From Sulfurivirga sp964427185 (lineage in GTDB: Bacteria > Pseudomonadota > Gammaproteobacteria > Thiomicrospirales > Thiomicrospiraceae), in NCBI GenBank assembly GCA_964427185.1, contig CAYRSN010000022.1, forward strand, positions 1 through 21,717: 21,717 bases of DNA, written 5' to 3'. Shown here piece by piece: positions 1 through 6,810 of the stretch. A program made the position numbers and the translations under genes. The notes under the pieces are model-generated. The model ran no database searches and was not told the DNA's origin. It was given only the letters and a program-made list of their open reading frames with translations. Each line of letters opens with the position of its first letter. The first letter of the stretch is position 1.

Positions 1-35
1 GTTGAGCAATGCTTCCCCGATAAGGAGCTTTAAAA

Positions 36-836
36 ATGAAATGTATTAACAAGCTTTCTATTATCATGGGTACCGTTTTTTCACTGTCACTCAGCCTGAG
101 TAACGCCCAGGCTGAGCTTGCAGACAAGGTCAAACAAGCCCTGCAGTCAAATAACCCACAGGTTGAGCAAGGACTGACTGACGTCAGCAAAAACTTGACT
201 GCTTTGTTTGCCTATAGGGATTCGGCACCTGCCGATACCTTAGGCGGTGGCGTATTTGGTGTTTCTCTATCACTGGATACCGCATTGGTGGACTTTGACA
301 GTGAGGCGCTCAAACAAGCACTGAACAACAATACCGAGAGCAAATACGATGTCAGCAGCCTGCCGGTGCCGCGGCTGAATGCTGCCATCGGGTTGCCGGT
401 CATTCCCTTGGATATCGCCGTCAGTTATCTGCCTGATATAGACGGGTTCAGCTATCAGGCAGCCCAGCTGAAATATGGGGTTATTGAAGGCGGAATGGTC
501 ATGCCGGCAGTGTCTCTATCGGCTAACTATAGCCAGACCACCTTGGAAGATGCTTTTGATACCACCACCTGGGGTGTGGATTTATCCATTTCCAAAGGCT
601 TTGGGGTAGGTGTCAAGCTGGTACCCTTTGCAGGCATAGGCTATATAGATGGCACAACTGAGATCAACAGCAATGCACTCCCCATCGCAACCACACTGAA
701 AACACGCTATGAAAACACCGATACCAAGCTGTTTGCCGGTGCCAGCCTGCAACTGGGGTTGTTTGACCTCAGCGGACAATGGGACCAGATCGGTGGTTAC
801 AATGCCTATAGCGTTAAACTTGGGCTACGTTTCTAA
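36..836 (+). CDS. Secreted beta-barrel outer-membrane protein, function unknown
   Basis: The 266-residue product has a clear Sec signal peptide: Lys-containing n-region, hydrophobic Ser/Leu core, and an AQA|E cleavage site after residue 26. The mature protein is rich in alternating polar/hydrophobic stretches with many Gly and aromatic residues. It ends in a C-terminal Phe (…KLGLRF), the usual BAM recognition signature of outer-membrane beta-barrels. The ATG is preceded by AAGGAG at 22-27 with good spacing. The mid-region (PDIDGFSYQAAQLKYG and following Gly-rich strands) looks like the barrel proteins annotated under DUF6588 in marine proteobacteria, but this family link is from memory and unchecked. 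A strong hairpin follows the stop. No neighbouring gene suggests a substrate, and specific function is unknown. Barrel call fairly sure; family call tentative. Confidence 0.8.
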   Translation: MKCINKLSIIMGTVFSLSLSLSNAQAELADKVKQALQSNNPQVEQGLTDVSKNLTALFAYRDSAPADTLGGGVFGVSLSLDTALVDFDSEALKQALNNNTESKYDVSSLPVPRLNAAIGLPVIPLDIAVSYLPDIDGFSYQAAQLKYGVIEGGMVMPAVSLSANYSQTTLEDAFDTTTWGVDLSISKGFGVGVKLVPFAGIGYIDGTTEINSNALPIATTLKTRYENTDTKLFAGASLQLGLFDLSGQWDQIGGYNAYSVKLGLRF

Positions 837-849
837 CCCTCTCCCAGTC

Positions 850-873
850 GCTCCAGCTTTTGCCAGCTGGAGC
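850..873 (+). terminator. 9-bp perfect hairpin after the outer-membrane protein gene
   Basis: GCTCCAGCT (850-858), a 6-nt loop, then AGCTGGAGC (865-873), 14 nt after the stop of the barrel gene. It is GC-rich and perfectly paired. It is followed by ATTCTCC rather than a clean T run, so it may be an imperfect intrinsic terminator or an mRNA 3'-end stabiliser. Confidence 0.5.
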
Positions 874-913
874 ATTCTCCTGCAAAACACCGCCACCACC
901 TGCTGAGACCTCC

Positions 914-1195
914 ATGTCCCGTCCTTCTCAAAAAACTGCCATAGCACTTCACTATACCGGCCAAGGTGCCCCCAAAGTGACTGCCAAAGGGCATGGGCAT
1001 ATAGCAGAGCAGATCATCAAGCTGGCACAACAGGCCGGAGTCCCCTTAATGGAAGACCCTCAACTTGCCGCACTATTAAGCCAGGTTGAGTTGGAACAGG
1101 AAATTCCGCCTGCACTTTATGAGGCTGTCGTACAGGTTTTGATTTTTGCCTATGAAATCAGCGGCAAAACACCGCCTGCCTATCCCAAGAAGTGA
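914..1195 (+). CDS. FlhB C-terminal-domain-like (EscU/YscU/HrcU family) small protein
   Basis: A 93-residue soluble protein with no membrane segment. It matches the cytoplasmic export-switch domain of FlhB: the series TAIALHY, APKVTAKGHGHIAEQI, AGVPLMEDPQLAALL and EQEIPPALYEAVVQVLIFAY parallels FlhB's V(A)L.Y…AP.VVAKG, GVP..E.P.LAR.L and G.EIP..LY.AVAEVLAFVY. The self-cleaving NPTH loop and the four transmembrane helices of full FlhB are absent. Stand-alone copies are widespread in flagellated proteobacteria and often annotated as EscU/YscU/HrcU family or FlhB-like. No flagellar genes are in this window. The ATG at 914 is chosen because homology begins there; upstream in-frame codons run into the hairpin at 850-873. 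The 3' end overlaps the convergent gene by 16 bp. Confidence 0.8.
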   Translation: MSRPSQKTAIALHYTGQGAPKVTAKGHGHIAEQIIKLAQQAGVPLMEDPQLAALLSQVELEQEIPPALYEAVVQVLIFAYEISGKTPPAYPKK

Positions 1196-1377
1196 AATAA
1201 CAGATAACCGGCATACATGCCGAGCATAACCATGGCCAGCACAGTAATCGGACGCAGCCCGCTCTGCGGTGATACCTCAATGCCAGCCTGAACAAGCTTG
1301 CGCTGATGCAAACGGCGCTTTACCAGAAAATAAACAAATCCCACCAAAAGGAAAAAGGTCAGAATCTTCAGCCACAT
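1180..1377 (-). CDS. Small two-helix membrane protein, unknown
   Basis: A 65-residue protein with two predicted membrane helices (about residues 4-19 and 46-64) joined by a basic loop (KRRLHQRK), which should be cytoplasmic by the positive-inside rule. This predicts an N-out/C-out or re-entrant hairpin arrangement. The ATG at 1377 lies inside the 3' end of kdsB (10-bp overlap), suggesting translational coupling. A GTG two codons earlier (1383) is an alternative start. It is the last gene of the efp-kdsB operon and its 3' end overlaps the convergent FlhB-like gene by 16 bp. I do not recognise the family. The position implies an envelope role, but that is inference only. Confidence 0.65.
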   Translation of the reverse strand: MWLKILTFFLLVGFVYFLVKRRLHQRKLVQAGIEVSPQSGLRPITVLAMVMLGMYAGYLLFHFLG

Positions 1378-2135
1378 GGGCACAGCGCCTCGCGCACCTT
1401 TTTCAGATCGGCTTGCGTATCCACACCGATCCCGGCATCCTCCAATGCATCCAGCACAAGAATTTTTTCGCCGTGGTAGAGCACTCTCAGTTGCTCAAGC
1501 TTTTCCAGCTGTTCAAGTTCAGCGTGTGGCCAGGCAAGGTAACGCTTTAAAAAGCCTGCGCGATAAGCATACAGCCCAATATGGCGCCTATAATGCGTTA
1601 ACACACCTTTATCCGTAATTGTTTGCGGCATAAAGGCTTCCCGAGCCCATGGCACAGGCGCCCGTGAAAAAGTAATGGCATGTTGATGAACATCCCTCAC
1701 AACCTTGACCATATTCGGGTCAAACACATCTTCCATCTCGGCAAAAGGCTCACATAAAGTTGCCATGGACACTTGCTTATCCTCTGCCAGCCCCTGTGCC
1801 ACCTGGTGCATCAGCACAGGCGGCAGCATGGGCTCATCTGCCTGCACATTGACTACAATTTCATGCGCTGCCCAACCATAATGCGCTATCACCTCCCCCA
1901 ACCGCTCTGTTCCGGAAGTATGCTCAGCTGAAGTCATGCAGACCTGTGCGCCAAATGACTCACACACCGCCTGCACCTGAGCAGATTCCGTGGCAATCAC
2001 TACCTGAGCCGCTCCACTTTGGCAGGCATGCTCCCATGTCCACTGCACCAGCGGCTTACCGCATACCTCGGCCAGCACTTTCCCAGGCAGACGGCTTGAG
2101 GCATAACGCGCCGGGATGACGATATTGAACTTCAT
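1368..2135 (-). CDS. kdsB: 3-deoxy-manno-octulosonate cytidylyltransferase (CMP-KDO synthetase)
   Basis: Activates KDO with CTP to CMP-KDO, the donor for the first sugars of the LPS inner core, in the cytoplasm. The 255-residue length is normal for the family. The N-terminus FNIVIPARYASSRLPGK (residues 3-19) is the nucleotide-binding signature. Further hallmarks are the VVIATE strand, the TSGTERL segment and the VNVQADEPM motif (metal/CTP binding), and HIGLYAYR near residue 185. Its ATGA overlaps the stop of the Trm112-like gene, and upstream of that lies lpxK, as in the enterobacterial lpxK-ycaR-kdsB cluster. The reading frame is intact. Confidence 0.97.
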   Translation of the reverse strand: MKFNIVIPARYASSRLPGKVLAEVCGKPLVQWTWEHACQSGAAQVVIATESAQVQAVCESFGAQVCMTSAEHTSGTERLGEVIAHYGWAAHEIVVNVQADEPMLPPVLMHQVAQGLAEDKQVSMATLCEPFAEMEDVFDPNMVKVVRDVHQHAITFSRAPVPWAREAFMPQTITDKGVLTHYRRHIGLYAYRAGFLKRYLAWPHAELEQLEKLEQLRVLYHGEKILVLDALEDAGIGVDTQADLKKVREALCPCG

Positions 2136-2332
2136 GCTTTCTGTTTCCGGTACTGCGTCACGGTTTCCTCATCCAGCTGCACTGCCTCATCCGCCAGTAA
2201 AATAGGAATGCCCTCCCGAATAGGATAAGCCAGCTTTGCAGCAGTAGACACCAGCCACTGCTTTTGTGGATCATACACCAGTTTGGTTTTTGTCAAAGGG
2301 CACACGAGTATTTCGAGCAGTTCAGGGTTCAT
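2132..2332 (-). CDS. ycaR: Trm112 family small protein (YcaR-like)
   Basis: A 66-residue Trm112-type protein: LLEILVCPLTKTKLVYD, then LAYPIREGIPILLADEA, the standard two halves of the family. Eukaryotic Trm112 is an activator of methyltransferases; the bacterial role is not settled. The usual second Cys of the N-terminal CPxC knuckle is replaced (CPLTKTKL), as is common in bacterial members that have lost the zinc site. The gene is wedged between lpxK (11-bp overlap) and kdsB (4-bp ATGA overlap), the conserved context of YcaR. Confidence 0.93.
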   Translation of the reverse strand: MNPELLEILVCPLTKTKLVYDPQKQWLVSTAAKLAYPIREGIPILLADEAVQLDEETVTQYRKQKA

Positions 2333-3320
2333 ATTTTTCCTTTAGTCGCTGTTGAACGGCCTCTACCCAGCGGCGCAGCCAAGCCTCCGGCAGCTGCGCT
2401 TCCACCTCCAGCCAGTAGCAGTCAGGCTGCTGTGAGCATTTTACCGCATCTTTTTGTGTCATCAGCCAAGTTCCCCGGTGAGCTTTAAGCGCCTTTTCAA
2501 TCTCTGATGGTGCCGCATGATCCGATAAAGGCACCCAGTGTACCACCTCAATCCCCAGTGCCTGCAGGGTCTGTAAAAAGCGCCCCGGATGCCCAATGCC
2601 TGCCAAAGCAGCAACCTTTTGTCCTCGAAAAGTTTCCAGTGCCAAACGTTCCCCCGTCAGCATGCGCCATGCCACAGGCTTCAGGTGCATCTGCGGCCAG
2701 TTTTGCAACCGCATATCCTCCGGGGCACCATGACAGATTTTAAAGTCGATCTCTTCTAGCCTGGATAAAGGCTCTCTAAGCGGCCCTGCCGGCATACACT
2801 GGCCATTGCCAAAACCCCGCACACCATCTGTAACCACAACTTCAATATCCCGCGGCAAGGCATGATGCTGCAATCCGTCATCCGATAAAATCACCCGCAC
2901 ATCAGGGTAAGCCGCCAACAATGCCGATACCGCACTTGGACGATTGGGCGCAACCACAGCCGGCACTTTCAAGCTACGTTTCAGCATCACAGGCTCATCA
3001 CCGGCTGCTTGCGGGGACGTCTCATCTTCCACGATCAGTGGATAATGTGCGGCACGTCCGCCATAGCCGCGGCTCACAATACCGTAAGGCACCCCCTTTT
3101 CTGCCAATACCTGACCCAGACGCATTAACAGAGGCGTTTTGCCGCTGCCGCCTACCGTGAGATTGCCCACCACCACACATACCGCCGTAGGATAAGTGGG
3201 CATAAAGCGTACTTGAGCACGCTGCCAACGCCGCTGTGCCACAGCACATACCATTTTCCCCAAAGGGCTGAGCAATCGTGTCTGCCAGGTGTTAGCTTGC
3301 CAGCATGCAGGCCAGCTCAT
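2322..3320 (-). CDS. lpxK: Tetraacyldisaccharide 4'-kinase
   Basis: Phosphorylates the 4' position of the lipid A disaccharide precursor to give lipid IVA, at the inner face of the inner membrane. The 332 residues are close to the E. coli length. The P-loop GNLTVGGSGKT is at residues 52-62, SRGYGG at about 83-88, AGDEP near 106-110, and the catalytic-region DDGLQH at 147-152. An amphipathic basic N-terminus precedes the P-loop, as expected for membrane association. The usual partner msbA is not upstream; instead epmA ends 53 bp before it. The gene overlaps the next one by 11 bp, so translation is probably coupled. Confidence 0.97.
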   Translation of the reverse strand: MSWPACWQANTWQTRLLSPLGKMVCAVAQRRWQRAQVRFMPTYPTAVCVVVGNLTVGGSGKTPLLMRLGQVLAEKGVPYGIVSRGYGGRAAHYPLIVEDETSPQAAGDEPVMLKRSLKVPAVVAPNRPSAVSALLAAYPDVRVILSDDGLQHHALPRDIEVVVTDGVRGFGNGQCMPAGPLREPLSRLEEIDFKICHGAPEDMRLQNWPQMHLKPVAWRMLTGERLALETFRGQKVAALAGIGHPGRFLQTLQALGIEVVHWVPLSDHAAPSEIEKALKAHRGTWLMTQKDAVKCSQQPDCYWLEVEAQLPEAWLRRWVEAVQQRLKEKYEP

Positions 3321-3373
3321 ACCCTCTTCACCCTTTTCAGCCTCATACTGCTACCTTCTTCGATGTATTAGCT

Positions 3374-4357
3374 TCAGGCTCGCGCCATGTCAAAAGGCAC
3401 CACCTGTCGGATATCTTTCATTCCCAGCTGCACCATCAACAGACGATCGACCCCCAACGCCACGCCGCTGCAAGCAGGCAGACCTCCACATTGCTCTAAA
3501 GCCGCCAGCAGGTACTGATCCACTGGCATTTCCGGTTTTCCTTGGGCGCGACGCTGGCGATTCCATGCTTCAAACCGACTCTGATAGGCCTCTGTCGCCT
3601 GAAGCTCTTCATACCCGTTGGCCAACTCCAGACCCCGTGCATAGACCTCGAAACGCAACGCATATCCTTGGGAAGAAAGTGCCGCCAGAGCGGCTTCTTC
3701 CTCAGGATACCCCCACACAAACACCAGATCCCGCTTGGCCAGCTGAGGCTCTATGATTTCCGTCAGCACCAACTGGCGCCACAGCGCCCGCGCTGCTGCG
3801 TCCACCCCGGCAATCTGCTTACCTGCATCTTCCAGTGCTTGGCGAAAAACGTCAGCGGGGGCTTCATAAGCGTGTGCAATATCAGCAAACTCTTGGAATA
3901 ACTCATCATATCGATAATACTCTACCGTCCAGCCCGGCAAAATCTGCCGCAATAGCTGTTCAGTTTCTGCCATGATGGCATGCAGATCATGCGCCAGCCG
4001 GTACCATTCCAACAGTGTAAACATCTGTTGATGCCTGTCAGACTCATCGCCATCTCTAAAGACCGGCCACAAGCTGAAGACATCCCCATAGCCAGCGCAC
4101 AGCAGCCGCTTTAACGGATATTCAGGTGACGTGGGCAGCCAGCGAGTCTCCCGCCCGATGCCGGGACGGAACACCTCCACACTCAGAGCGTCCAGGTGCA
4201 CATCAGGCGCGGCAGCTTGAGACAGTATAGGAGGGTCGATTTCTAATACCTGACGCGCATAAAAAAACGTGCGCAGCACCTGAAAAAGCTGCGCACGTTT
4301 ACGTAAGGTTTCCAGTGATGCGCTGGGACACCAATCAGCCTTTGGCACGGCTGACAT
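3374..4357 (-). CDS. epmA: EF-P--(R)-beta-lysine ligase (GenX/PoxA/YjeA)
   Basis: A class II LysRS-like enzyme without an anticodon-binding domain that attaches (R)-beta-lysine to Lys34 of EF-P. The 327 residues are typical (E. coli 325). WCPSASLETLRKRAQLF aligns with the E. coli N-terminus, which supports ATG 4357 over the GTG two codons upstream. TSPEYPLKRLL is at 76-86, class II motif 2 at about 100-120, ANGYEEL and RFEVYARGLELAN in the C-terminal half, and motif 3 CSGVALGVDRLLM near the end. Motif 2 is unusual: the normally conserved HNPEF is HQQMF here. The start lies inside the 3' end of efp, so efp and epmA are co-transcribed and probably translationally coupled. Confidence 0.96.
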   Translation of the reverse strand: MSAVPKADWCPSASLETLRKRAQLFQVLRTFFYARQVLEIDPPILSQAAAPDVHLDALSVEVFRPGIGRETRWLPTSPEYPLKRLLCAGYGDVFSLWPVFRDGDESDRHQQMFTLLEWYRLAHDLHAIMAETEQLLRQILPGWTVEYYRYDELFQEFADIAHAYEAPADVFRQALEDAGKQIAGVDAAARALWRQLVLTEIIEPQLAKRDLVFVWGYPEEEAALAALSSQGYALRFEVYARGLELANGYEELQATEAYQSRFEAWNRQRRAQGKPEMPVDQYLLAALEQCGGLPACSGVALGVDRLLMVQLGMKDIRQVVPFDMARA

Positions 4358-4904
4358 ATTCACCGGTTTGCGTATTCACGACGACTTTATCGCCAATCTG
4401 TACAAACAGGGGTACCTGCACGACAGCACCAGTGGAAAGAGTCGCCGGCTTCCCTCCCGTACCCGCCGTATCACCTTTGAGCCCCGGATCAGTTTCTGTT
4501 ACTTCCAAGGTTACCTGTTTGGGAGGTGTCACAGCAATGGGTTCACCATTCCACAAGGTTACACTACAGATATCCTGCTCTACCAGCCACTTGGCATGAT
4601 CTCCTACGGCCGCTTCAGATGCCTGATACTGCTCAAAACTTTCCGGATCCATAAAGTGCCAGAACTCACCGTCGTTATACAAATACTGCAGCTCGGTATC
4701 GACCACATCCGCAGCTTCCACCTTTTCACCGGATTTAAACGTTTTTTCCAACACGCGCCCGGTGATCAGATTACGGTATTTAACACGATTAAAGGCCTGG
4801 CCTTTCCCCGGCTGTACGATCTCATTATTGATAATGACGCAAGGCTGACCGTCCATCAAAAATTTCAGACCATTGCGAAACTCATTGGTACTGTAGGTTG
4901 CCAT
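4335..4904 (-). CDS. efp: Translation elongation factor P
   Basis: Relieves ribosome stalling at polyproline by binding between the P and E sites. The 189-residue protein follows the family across all three beta-barrel domains: GKGQAFNRVKYRNLITG, VEKTFKSGEK-type segment, YLYNDGEFWHFMDPESFEQ, VTLWNGEPIAVTPP, TDPGLKGDTAGTGGKPATLSTGA, VPLFVQIGDKVVVNTQTGEY. The modification site Lys34 is present in PGKGQ. ATG 4904 is preferred over ATG 4910: GGAG sits 7 nt before 4904 but directly abuts 4910, and E. coli EF-P also begins MATY. It heads the minus-strand operon and is divergent from epmB. Confidence 0.98.
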   Translation of the reverse strand: MATYSTNEFRNGLKFLMDGQPCVIINNEIVQPGKGQAFNRVKYRNLITGRVLEKTFKSGEKVEAADVVDTELQYLYNDGEFWHFMDPESFEQYQASEAAVGDHAKWLVEQDICSVTLWNGEPIAVTPPKQVTLEVTETDPGLKGDTAGTGGKPATLSTGAVVQVPLFVQIGDKVVVNTQTGEYVSRAKG

Positions 4905-4932
4905 GAACATTCTCCGCTAAAATAACGCGACT

Positions 4933-4961
4933 ATTTTAATCGGCGAGCAAGGTAGTGTCAG
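4933..4961 (-). promoter_or_regulatory. Predicted sigma70-type promoter of efp
   Basis: On the minus strand, CTGACA (4961-4956), a 17-bp spacer, and TAAAAT (4938-4933): 5/6 match at -35 and 5/6 at -10 with ideal spacing. The predicted start near 4926 leaves a leader of about 20 nt containing the efp Shine-Dalgarno. The -35 box lies within the first codons of the divergent epmB gene, so efp transcription and epmB expression share the same DNA. Confidence 0.65.
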
Positions 4962-5899
4962 CTTTTATCAAACAGGTTTCACAGTTAGCGCAGCAGATCG
5001 GAGCGCCTTTGGCGGAGATCAAAACGGATTTTCCCCTCAAGGTTCCGCAAACTTTTGCTCGACAACTTTCTCTCAGCTCAACACCTGAGGCACTGCTGGC
5101 ACAGGTGCTGCCCGTTGAGGCAGAAAACCTGCCCGCCACGGGCTATCACCATGATGCCGTGGGGGACTTAAACGCCCAGCGCAGCCCTGCGCTTTTGCAA
5201 AAATACCATGGGCGCGCACTTCTGATCGCCAGCCCGCGTTGCCATATTCACTGCCGTTTCTGTTTTCGCCGTCACTTTCCGTATGAGCAGAGCATCGGCC
5301 AAAAACAGCTCAACAAAGCACTGAGGCAGATCGCTGATGACCCCTCACTTCACGAGGTTATTTTAAGTGGTGGCGACCCCTTAACCTTAAGCGAAGCACA
5401 GCTTTTGAGACTCTGCAAAGCAATAGAAGCCATGTCCCATATCCGCACCCTGCGGATCCACTCGCGCAGCCCCATTGCCGCCCCCGAGCAGTGCAAACTG
5501 GATCAGTGGCTTGAGTGGGTATCGCACACACGATTGAATCTTGTGTTAGTCACCCACTGCAATCACCCTGATGAGCTCAGTGACCTCAGCCACACATTGC
5601 TTCGCAAATGGCGCACTGCGGGTATCACGTTGCTTAACCAGAGCGTGCTGCTGAAAGGGGTAAATGACAATACTACCACACTGGTTCAGCTATCCCATGC
5701 ACTATGGGCACAAGGCGTGCTGCCCTACTACCTGCATCAGCTGGATAAGGTTGCCGGTGCTGCGCACTTTGAAGTCAGTGACGATAAAGCGCTGCAATTG
5801 CTACAATACCTGCGCACGCATCTGCCTGGTTATCTGGTACCCAAACTGGTGCGCGAGCAGGCGGGCGCCCCCAGCAAAACACCGTTGGAGGCATCTTGA
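4955..5899 (+). CDS. epmB: EF-P (R)-beta-lysylation protein EpmB (lysine 2,3-aminomutase-like)
   Basis: A radical-SAM, PLP-dependent enzyme that converts (S)-alpha-lysine to (R)-beta-lysine for EpmA. The 314 residues are slightly shorter than E. coli EpmB at the N-terminus. The [4Fe-4S]/SAM motif CHIHCRFC has Cys96, Cys100 and Cys103, followed by FRRHFPY. ILSGGDPL and LRIHSRSPI are the radical-SAM core strands. LLNQSVLLKGVND and PYYLHQLDKVAGAAHF are family blocks. The C-terminal APSKTPL carries the predicted PLP lysine (Lys308). GTG 4955 is the only plausible start, because an in-frame TAA lies at 4937-4939; a short AAGG precedes it. The stop overlaps the next gene's TTG start (TTGA). Confidence 0.95.
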   Translation: MSAFIKQVSQLAQQIGAPLAEIKTDFPLKVPQTFARQLSLSSTPEALLAQVLPVEAENLPATGYHHDAVGDLNAQRSPALLQKYHGRALLIASPRCHIHCRFCFRRHFPYEQSIGQKQLNKALRQIADDPSLHEVILSGGDPLTLSEAQLLRLCKAIEAMSHIRTLRIHSRSPIAAPEQCKLDQWLEWVSHTRLNLVLVTHCNHPDELSDLSHTLLRKWRTAGITLLNQSVLLKGVNDNTTTLVQLSHALWAQGVLPYYLHQLDKVAGAAHFEVSDDKALQLLQYLRTHLPGYLVPKLVREQAGAPSKTPLEAS

Positions 5900-6810
5900 T
5901 AAAAAACCTGATTAAACTACTGATTGCCGCCGCCCTGCTGGCCTTTCTTTTTCACGAAGTAGACTCAGAGCGCACCTGGCAAAGCATCCAGCAAGCCAGC
6001 CCCTGGCTGCTGCTGGCCGCATTAGGCATGCAATTACTCAGCCAGCTGACGGCTTCTTTTCGCTGGCACCTGATCATGCAGAAACTGCATTACCCTCACA
6101 CGTTTTGGTTTTATGTGCGCAGCTATTTTAAAGGGGCATTATTTAATCAGGTGCTTCCCACCAGTATCGGCGGTGATGCCTACCGTATCGCGGAACTTCA
6201 CAGCCATGGTGCCCCACTGAAAGAAGCCTTTTACGCCATTTTCATCGACCGTATTGTCGGCCTGGTCGGCCTGCTGATTCTAAATATCCTCGCTATTTTA
6301 TGGGCACCGGCTGATCTACTGCCGCAAATCTTGCTCTACACCCTGATCTCTGTCACGCTCGCAGCCTGTGCAGGTTTTGTAGCGCTGCTATGGCTGCATA
6401 AGCTGGTTTTTTTAAAACACTGGCGCTTAACGCGTGTATTTTCTGAGCTGTCGGAGCGCTTCTGGCAGGTGTACCATGCCCCTAAAGATATGTTTATACA
6501 GCTCACGCTGTCACTGCTGACACATATTTTTGCCATGGTGGCCATTTTCGGCATCGGACACGCCGTCGGCATCAATGAACCGATCGGGATTTATCTGGCG
6601 CTGACGCCGATTGCCATCCTGCTGACTATTTTGCCGCTCACATTTGCCGGCTGGGGTATCAGAGAAAGTGCACTGATCGGGCTGTTCATGCTGATTGGCA
6701 CCCCCGAGCCCCAAGTGCTAGCCATGTCTGTACTCTATGGTATTATTCTCATCTTCGCGGCTCTGCCGGGATTGATTTTTTTCCTTAACTCAAAGCAGCG
6801 TTGGCTATGA
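5896..6810 (+). CDS. UPF0104 / lysylphosphatidylglycerol synthase-type multi-span membrane protein
   Basis: A 304-residue inner-membrane protein with about eight hydrophobic helices. Family blocks are visible: SFRWHLIMQKL, SYFKGALFNQVLPTSIGGDAYRI and FIDRIVGLVGLLIL in the first half, and LPLTFAGWGIRESALI plus a final helix near the end. These match the LPG_synthase_TM/UPF0104 family (YbhN, AglD-related). It has only the membrane part and lacks the cytosolic aminoacyl-transferase domain of MprF. Start codon TTG at 5896 is supported by GGAGG at 5887-5891 and by the 4-bp TTGA overlap with the epmB stop. The ATGA overlap with the following GT9 gene suggests the two work together, perhaps in handling a lipid-linked sugar or modified lipid. 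Substrate unknown. Confidence 0.88.
   Translation: MIKNLIKLLIAAALLAFLFHEVDSERTWQSIQQASPWLLLAALGMQLLSQLTASFRWHLIMQKLHYPHTFWFYVRSYFKGALFNQVLPTSIGGDAYRIAELHSHGAPLKEAFYAIFIDRIVGLVGLLILNILAILWAPADLLPQILLYTLISVTLAACAGFVALLWLHKLVFLKHWRLTRVFSELSERFWQVYHAPKDMFIQLTLSLLTHIFAMVAIFGIGHAVGINEPIGIYLALTPIAILLTILPLTFAGWGIRESALIGLFMLIGTPEPQVLAMSVLYGIILIFAALPGLIFFLNSKQRWL

Noticed and set aside
850..913. Upstream-extended start for the FlhB-like gene
   Set aside because: The extension overlaps the hairpin and has no FlhB similarity; ATG 914 begins the homologous part.
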